From positions 1-58,106 of the forward strand of contig JALHPZ010000036.1 of assembly GCA_022842245.1 (NCBI GenBank): a stretch of DNA of 58,106 nucleotides, given 5' to 3'. The notes below the pieces were generated by a model, which was not told the origin of the DNA, did not search any database, and worked only from the letters and a program-made list of their open reading frames with translations. The stretch is from Gemmataceae bacterium. Its GTDB lineage: Bacteria; Planctomycetota; Planctomycetia; Gemmatales; Gemmataceae. Every line of letters begins with the position of its first letter. The stretch's first letter is position 1. A program made the position numbers and the translations under genes. Shown piece after piece: positions 53,075 through 58,106 of the stretch.

Positions 53075-54312
53075 TGTTTGGCTTTGGACAAGGTCGTAAG
53101 CCCCTACCGCCCTCGCCCGGCGAGCGCGCCAAGCTCCTCGGTCTGGACATAACCGCGTCGCGCATCCGCGGCCTCGCCGTCGCCGGCGGGCACACGAACC
53201 CCGTGTCTCTGGACCGCACGACGGACGAACTGCCGCTGTTCATCAATCTCGAGCCGCGCGTGCCGGATGTCGGTCGCAGCGGCTACGCGGCCGCGCGGAA
53301 GCACCCGCACCTCGTCTGCTCGAACTTCCTCCCCCAACTCGGCCAGACGCGCGAATGGCGTGGCACCCGCGCCACGCTGACACCTGAAACGGCCCTCGCC
53401 GCCGCCTTCGAGAAAATCCGCCCAGCCGTGCTCGCCGAGGCCGACGCCGCCGCGATCGCCTTGCCCTCGTACCTCGTCGCCCCGCAAGTCAAGGCGCTGC
53501 GCGAGATCGCCGCCAAGGCGAAGTTCCCGGCCATCGGCACCGCGTCCGCCCCGCTCGCCGTCGCGGCGCATCGTGCCAAACTCGTCCTCAAACCGCGCAA
53601 GCCGTCGTCCGCGCCGAACCCCGAATGGGTCGTGCCGATCCGCCCGCAGGACGCCGGTCCCGGCGAGATCGTCTTCGTGGACGCCGACGAGTTCGCCCTC
53701 TCGGCCGCAGTCGTTTCGATTCAGCCCACCGAGGCGCGCCTGCTCACGCTCGCGGCGTGGCCCAAGCTCTCGATGAAGGTGTGGAAGGATCGCCTGATCG
53801 ATTCACTCTCGGACCGGTGTGTGCGCCTCTGCCGCCGCGATCCGCGGGATTCCGCCGACGCCGAGCAATCGCTCTTCGAACAACTGGACGCGGCCCTCGA
53901 AAAGGTTCGCCAGGCGCAGCCGGTCACTCTCGTGCTGCGAGGCGAGAAGTGGTACCAGGACCTCGTGCAACAGCCGACCGATTTCGATTCCCACTGCGCC
54001 CCGCTCATCAAGTCCGCGGCCGAAAACCTACGGGAGATCGTGGCGAACGCCGGCGGGGCGGCCCCACCCCGTGCCGTCTGGCTGACGGACACCGCCGCGA
54101 AGCTGCCGGGCCTGGCGGCGGCGATCTTCCAGAACGCCTCCGAGCGCACCGAGGTGGCCGTGCTGCCGCCGGACGCGGTGACGGAAGCCGCCGCCGCGCT
54201 CCATGCGCGCTGGCAAGCGGATCGCCTGCCGCGCGTTCACCTCGACGGCATCATTGGACTGGAGATCGCGACGAAGCCAAAAGTCGAACCGCGCAGCCAG
54301 AAGTCCGTCTGA
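53074..54312 (+). CDS. Putative Hsp70/actin-fold (ASKHA)-like protein
   Basis: A 412-residue soluble protein. The N-terminus LLGLDITASRIRGLAVAGGH resembles the phosphate-1 loop of Hsp70-like proteins (I-G-I-D-x-G-T-T-x-S). Residues about 126-160 (AIALPSYLVAPQVKALREI) resemble the Hsp70 VPAYF-x-D-x-Q-R segment, and GEIVFVDADEFALSAAVVS resembles phosphate-2. The glycines that bind ATP are largely missing, so it may not hydrolyse ATP. This assignment is by eye and moderate. ATG 53074 shares a base with the upstream TGA (TGATG), so coupling is expected. The C-terminal half is unassigned. Confidence 0.55.
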   Translation: MFGFGQGRKPLPPSPGERAKLLGLDITASRIRGLAVAGGHTNPVSLDRTTDELPLFINLEPRVPDVGRSGYAAARKHPHLVCSNFLPQLGQTREWRGTRATLTPETALAAAFEKIRPAVLAEADAAAIALPSYLVAPQVKALREIAAKAKFPAIGTASAPLAVAAHRAKLVLKPRKPSSAPNPEWVVPIRPQDAGPGEIVFVDADEFALSAAVVSIQPTEARLLTLAAWPKLSMKVWKDRLIDSLSDRCVRLCRRDPRDSADAEQSLFEQLDAALEKVRQAQPVTLVLRGEKWYQDLVQQPTDFDSHCAPLIKSAAENLREIVANAGGAAPPRAVWLTDTAAKLPGLAAAIFQNASERTEVAVLPPDAVTEAAAALHARWQADRLPRVHLDGIIGLEIATKPKVEPRSQKSV

Positions 54313-54324
54313 CAGGAGTCCCCG

Positions 54325-55686
54325 ATGCGAGCCCGACCCCGCCCGCCGCAGCTCGTGAGCATGTGGATGCTCGACGTCTTCTGCTGCGCGCTCGGCTGCG
54401 TCACCCTGCTCTGGCTCGTCAGCAACCGCGACGCCGCCCAGGAAGCCCAACGCAACAAGGCCGCCATCGCCGAACTCGCCTCGACACGATCGAGCCTGCT
54501 CAGCACCACGCAGGAACTCGAAGCCACGCGGCGCAGCCTGAACGCCGAGGTGGACAACCTCAAGGCGAAACTGCTCGCAACGACGAATGAACGCGACGAT
54601 GCGGCCGTGAAACTCGCCGTCGCCAAGGCCGACATTTCCACACTGGAAACGAAACTCGCCAAGGCAATCGTGCAGGCGAGCGACCTGGAGGATCAACTCG
54701 TCAAGAAGCGGAAGGATGCTTCCGATTTGACCGCCCGGCTCGCAAGCGTGACGCAATCGTCCGACGAGTTGCGGAAGCTCCTGCGTGAGAAGGACGCCGA
54801 GCGCGAAGACCTGGCCTTGAAGGCCAAAAAGGCCGCCGATCAACTGAACGACGCCGACGCGAAGCTCCGGGCGTTGGCAAAAGCCAACGACGACGCAAAA
54901 TCCGACCTCGCCGCAATGCGCAAGACCGGCGACGAACTCGCCGCCGCCAAGGCCGAGGCCCGGAATCTCCGCAAACAACTCGACGACGCAAACGTGAACA
55001 TCGTCGACCTGCAAGGGGACAAGAAGAAACTCGCCGACAAGATCGACCGCCTCCGCATCGAGAGCGACGCCAAGTTCGCCGGCATTGCCATGACCGGCAA
55101 GCGCGTCGTCTTCGCCATCGACGTTTCCGGAAGCATGAAACTCCTCGACGACAAGACCGCCGCCCCGCAGAAATGGCCCATCGTTGTCGAGACGCTCACC
55201 AAAGTAATGCGCAGCCTGCCTGAACTCGACCAGTACCAGATCGTCCTCTTTTCACGCACCTCGCGCTACCTGTTCGGCACCGGCGGCTGGCTCCCCTACC
55301 GCGGTGAAGAGACGCTCAAACTCGTCGCCGACAAACTCCTCGACGAAGACCCCGTCGGCGATACGAACATGTACGACGCCTTCGACCTCGCCTTCCGCCT
55401 CAAGGCAAACGGACTCGACACGATCTACCTCTTCTCCGACGGTCTTCCCACCAGCGGACAGGGCCTCCCCGCCGACGCCAAGACGCTCACCGACGCCCAG
55501 CGTTCGGACCACCTGACCAAGCACATCCGCCAGACGCTCCGCGACGTCTGGAACCCGGAACGCGGAGCCAATCGCGTGAAGATCAATTCCATCGGCTTCT
55601 TCTTCGAGAGCAACGAGGTCGGCGCGTTCCTCTGGGCGCTCTCGCGCGAGAACAACGGCAGCTTCGTCGGCATGAACAAGCCATAG
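54325..55686 (+). CDS. Membrane-anchored coiled-coil protein with VWA domain
   Basis: A 453-residue protein. One N-terminal membrane helix (about 13-33, MWMLDVFCCALGCVTLLWLV) contains D17, as in MotB/ExbD-type stator partners. Residues about 38-250 form a long coiled coil. The C-terminal VWA domain (about 258-450) has a complete MIDAS: D266-V-S-G-S270, T347 in GDTNMYDAF and D372 in LFSDGLP. The layout resembles a channel B-subunit whose peptidoglycan-binding domain has been replaced by VWA. It lies 12 bases after the Hsp70-like gene and is the last gene of the operon. Confidence 0.85.
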   Translation: MRARPRPPQLVSMWMLDVFCCALGCVTLLWLVSNRDAAQEAQRNKAAIAELASTRSSLLSTTQELEATRRSLNAEVDNLKAKLLATTNERDDAAVKLAVAKADISTLETKLAKAIVQASDLEDQLVKKRKDASDLTARLASVTQSSDELRKLLREKDAEREDLALKAKKAADQLNDADAKLRALAKANDDAKSDLAAMRKTGDELAAAKAEARNLRKQLDDANVNIVDLQGDKKKLADKIDRLRIESDAKFAGIAMTGKRVVFAIDVSGSMKLLDDKTAAPQKWPIVVETLTKVMRSLPELDQYQIVLFSRTSRYLFGTGGWLPYRGEETLKLVADKLLDEDPVGDTNMYDAFDLAFRLKANGLDTIYLFSDGLPTSGQGLPADAKTLTDAQRSDHLTKHIRQTLRDVWNPERGANRVKINSIGFFFESNEVGAFLWALSRENNGSFVGMNKP

Positions 55687-55689
55687 CCC

Positions 55690-56880
55690 CTAGCCGACCA
55701 GTCGACGGAACCGCTCGCCGAACACGCCTTCCAGATACGGCGTCACACTCCAGAATCGCTTCAATTCCCGATATTCCTTCACGAATTCCGTAACGTCTCC
55801 GTCCGGGATGCGCACGGCGCGGATGAGCACGTTCCGGGCGGTGTGCTCCAGGTTCACGAACTCGACCACATCGACGCGATAGCCGAGCACCCGCAGCGCC
55901 AGCGAGCGGAACGCATCGGTGAGAATATCCGCAGTTCGCTCGCGCAGGATGCCGTGACGCAGTATCGGCCGGAGCGCTTCGCTCGGTCCTTCGGCTTTCA
56001 ATTGCCGGTTCAGGTGCTTGTGGCAGCACGGCACGCTCAGGATCAATTTCGCGTCGCTCCGCACCGCCTGCGCCAGCGCGTCGTCCGTCGCCGTGTCGCA
56101 GGCGTGCAATGCGACCACGATGTCCGCACGTTCTTCGATCGAACCGATCGGCCCACATGCGAACGACAAACCTGCCGCTCCGAGCGACTCCGCCCGCTCC
56201 ATGCTCTTGCGGATCACGGCGTCGTTCACGTCCACGCCGAGTATGTTCGCCGGCCGTTTCAACACCTCGTTCAAGTAGTGGTGCAGAGCAAGGGTCAGAT
56301 AACTCGAACCGCAGCCCGCGTCGAGAATCGCCAGCGGGCGATCCTGTTCCGCCAGGCCCGATGCGCCCAGGACGTGATCGAATTGTTTCAGGAATTCGTT
56401 GATCTGAGTGAATTTCGCCCGCTGGCTCGCTCGGATGCGGCCGTCGGGCGTGGCGATTCCCATGATTTCCAAGAGCCGGTTCGGCAACCCTTCGCGCAAG
56501 GGATGCTCCTTCGCGCGGTTATGCCCCTCGGCCGCCCCCCCCGCCGCGATTGCCTCGCGCGAGACGTGGACCTTCCCCTTCCGGCTTGTGCGGATTTCGA
56601 TCCGCTCCCCCGCGCATTCGACGTGGATGTTCGAGAAGCCAACCGCGAGCGCCTCGGCCAGTAGTGCCGCCGGATCGCTCGCATTCTTCGCGAAGGATTG
56701 CCGCTCGTCGAAGAATTCGAACTGGAACAACCGCTCGCCGCGGACGACGACGGGCCGGACGGCGATGCGCGTCCATCGGCTATCGCCGCGATGCCGGGCC
56801 GCACCGGCGAACCCCGCGCGGACGAATCCTTCGGATCGGATCGCGTCGCGCAGCAGTCGTGGGATGTCGGGGGCTTCCAT
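55690..56880 (-). CDS. SAM-dependent methyltransferase
   Basis: A 396-residue protein. The N-terminal about 160 residues are of unknown fold. A Rossmann methyltransferase domain follows, with motif I LAILDAGCGSSYLTLALHHY at about residue 182 and the acidic motif II in ILGVDVNDAVI. VVALHACDTATDDALAQAV and LSVPCCHKHLNRQL match the Methyltransf_32-type group. It probably methylates RNA or a small molecule; the target is unknown. It ends 3 bases from the stop of the VWA gene and runs the other way, so it is not part of that operon. Confidence 0.82.
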   Translation of the reverse strand: MEAPDIPRLLRDAIRSEGFVRAGFAGAARHRGDSRWTRIAVRPVVVRGERLFQFEFFDERQSFAKNASDPAALLAEALAVGFSNIHVECAGERIEIRTSRKGKVHVSREAIAAGGAAEGHNRAKEHPLREGLPNRLLEIMGIATPDGRIRASQRAKFTQINEFLKQFDHVLGASGLAEQDRPLAILDAGCGSSYLTLALHHYLNEVLKRPANILGVDVNDAVIRKSMERAESLGAAGLSFACGPIGSIEERADIVVALHACDTATDDALAQAVRSDAKLILSVPCCHKHLNRQLKAEGPSEALRPILRHGILRERTADILTDAFRSLALRVLGYRVDVVEFVNLEHTARNVLIRAVRIPDGDVTEFVKEYRELKRFWSVTPYLEGVFGERFRRLVG

Positions 56881-57002
56881 GTCGCGGGCATTCTACAGAG
56901 CCGCGTGAACCACGGAATGGGCCGCGTGTCGGTGAAAGGTGAGGAAAAATCTCGTCCGCGCCCTTGATGTCGCCAACGCGGATACTAGAAAAGGGTATCT
57001 GT

Positions 57003-57075
<73 letters not shown>

Positions 57076-57274
57076 ACTGGAAAACAAGGGAAAAACGCAA
57101 GCCGCCGGTTGATTTGGAACCAGTTTCCAACATTTCTACGTATTGGCCGAAGGCCCTTCTGCAATTGCCAGATGACTCAGAGCCCTTCGATTATCGAACC
57201 CGATCATTTGCGATACCCTAACGCCGTAAAGACCGCCATAACCACTGCCGGCTTGAGATGCCGGAATCGCCCCA

Positions 57275-58008
57275 TTACCACTGCACCGTAACGTGGCGAT
57301 TCCAGGCGTCGTACACGTACTGCTTACCCGTCTCGTCGGTCGTCATGTTTCCGTTCGCGTCGAACGTCGGCGAGGTCGCCCCGGACACGGCCGTCACCTC
57401 GTTCTGCTTGTTGTGCGCCCGCGTCTGCGGGCTGCCGCCGTCGGTCGTGAGCGAGTCCCAGTTGCCGAGCGCGTCGAAATCCCACGCTTGCGTCCGGTCG
57501 CCGGAGTTGCGGTCGAAGCCCGTGAGCTGGTTCAGGTTGTCGTAGGTGTACGCTTCGTAGAAGTCGGAATTGGCGTTGTTGTCCTTCGTCAGCCGGTTCG
57601 AGTTGCGGTCGTAGGTGTAGGCGAAGCGATCGGTCGTGCCGCCCGTCGTCTTCCAGTGGTGGTCGATGACGCGGCCGAAGCTGTCGAGGCCGACGTACTG
57701 GTCCCCGCCGCTCCCCGGGCCGGTACCGAGGAACGTGAGGTCGAGATCGGGTTGCGGATGGCTGCGGCGGACCACGGTGCCCAACCCCAGGTAATCGTAG
57801 CTTTCGAGCGTGCCGCCCGAATCGGACAGCGACGACAGGCGGCTGATATCTCCATTCAACCCGCTCGCATAGTTGTAGGTCAAGACATATCCGTCCGGAT
57901 ACGTGATGCTCGTCAGCCGCGAGTGGTTGGCCCCGGAGGGCCGTAAAACATGGGTATCGCTCTCATTTATTTCGATATGCACTCCTGCCGAATGCCGTTG
58001 CGTGAGTG
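57275..58008 (-). pseudogene. RHS-repeat protein fragment
   Basis: An open frame on the minus strand ending at 57275 encodes about 230 residues of RHS/YD repeats: SITYPDGYVLTYNYAS, YTYDRNSNRLTKDNN, YTYDNLNQLTGF, FDANGNMTTDETGKQ and YVYDAWNRHV. At the right end, homology stops near 57950 and the tail of an IS4-like transposase follows. At the left end it terminates at VTVQW right after YVYDAWNRHV, where complete proteins continue. Both ends are thus lost, and no toxin or core domain remains. Confidence 0.7.
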
Positions 58009-58106
58009 TCATTTCCCTTGGGTTTTCAGCAGATTCGCCTTCAACTCGCTCCGCGGGCAGGTCAGGCGGTCGAACTCCTTCGGTCGGCGCTTGACGGCCC
58101 GCGGCT
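58009..58106 (-). pseudogene. Transposase C-terminal fragment (IS4-like)
   Basis: On the minus strand, bases 58104-58009 read PRAVKRRPKEFDRLTCPRSE, then LKANLLKTQGK and TGA. The K-R-R-P-K, L-T-x-P-R pattern is typical of the C-terminus of IS4-type transposases of planctomycetes. The rest lies beyond the window, so whether the gene is intact is unknown. Its insertion appears to have cut the RHS gene. Confidence 0.55.

Noticed and set aside
52259..55686. Calling the operon a Zorya defence system
   Set aside because: The channel and anchored-partner plan is similar, but there is no OmpA-like domain, helicase, nuclease or ZorC/ZorD-type gene.

Overview
The window is high-GC DNA that reads as the chromosome of a planctomycete, most likely a Gemmataceae-type organism. 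The evidence is lineage-typical families: a DUF1501 Tat-exported protein, a BBP7-type beta-barrel protein, a PEP-CTERM protein, a PQQ-type dehydrogenase carrying planctomycete c-type haem domains, long WD40 proteins, Hanks-type kinases with a C-terminal membrane anchor, a TRAFs-binding cyclase and a deiodinase-like EF-hand protein. I cannot name the species from sequence alone.

Layout. 1-4,700 is a decayed accessory region: the tail of an IS5-type transposase, an intact DDE transposase, a TRAFs-binding/nucleotidyl-cyclase protein, then a mosaic of a truncated TPR gene, an unidentified gene fragment and the C-terminus of a tyrosine integrase, ending at a tRNA-Leu(CAG) gene. 4,779-9,617 has a tri-haem sugar dehydrogenase and an EcfT-EcfA transporter pair. 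9,619-13,901 has a carotenoid desaturase and two adjacent kinases, one a predicted pseudokinase. 13,937-20,908 has gnd, a large secreted WD40 protein, a PEP-CTERM protein and a BBP7 outer-membrane protein. 21,037-27,662 is a rightward run: HIT, dgt, PIN-TRAM, terminator, TPR, CDF transporter and two metal ABC permeases. 27,667-31,747 is a leftward operon: membrane protein, serine hydrolase, punA, STAS. 31,921-36,020 has DUF1501, plsC, cmk and an HtrA-like protease. 36,065-41,520 is leftward: a proline-rich/coiled-coil envelope protein, RimI-like GNAT, DUF11-repeat protein, MazG-like pyrophosphohydrolase, and a separate GNAT. 41,697-47,899 has NUDIX, ispG, a small unknown, nadE, an EF-hand/deiodinase protein and a small secreted protein. 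47,940-52,088 has a cytoplasmic WD40 protein, thiL and an FG-GAP protein. 52,259-55,686 is a tight three-gene operon. The right end has a methyltransferase, tRNA-Lys(CTT), an RHS fragment and the tail of another transposase.

Most interesting locus. The 52,259-55,686 operon encodes a MotA/TolQ/ExbB-type channel subunit, an Hsp70/actin-fold-like protein, and a protein with one N-terminal membrane helix, a long coiled coil and a complete VWA MIDAS. It looks like a stator-type ion-driven complex whose MotB/ExbD-like partner carries a VWA domain instead of a peptidoglycan-binding domain. I know of no described system with this composition; its function is not predictable from sequence alone.
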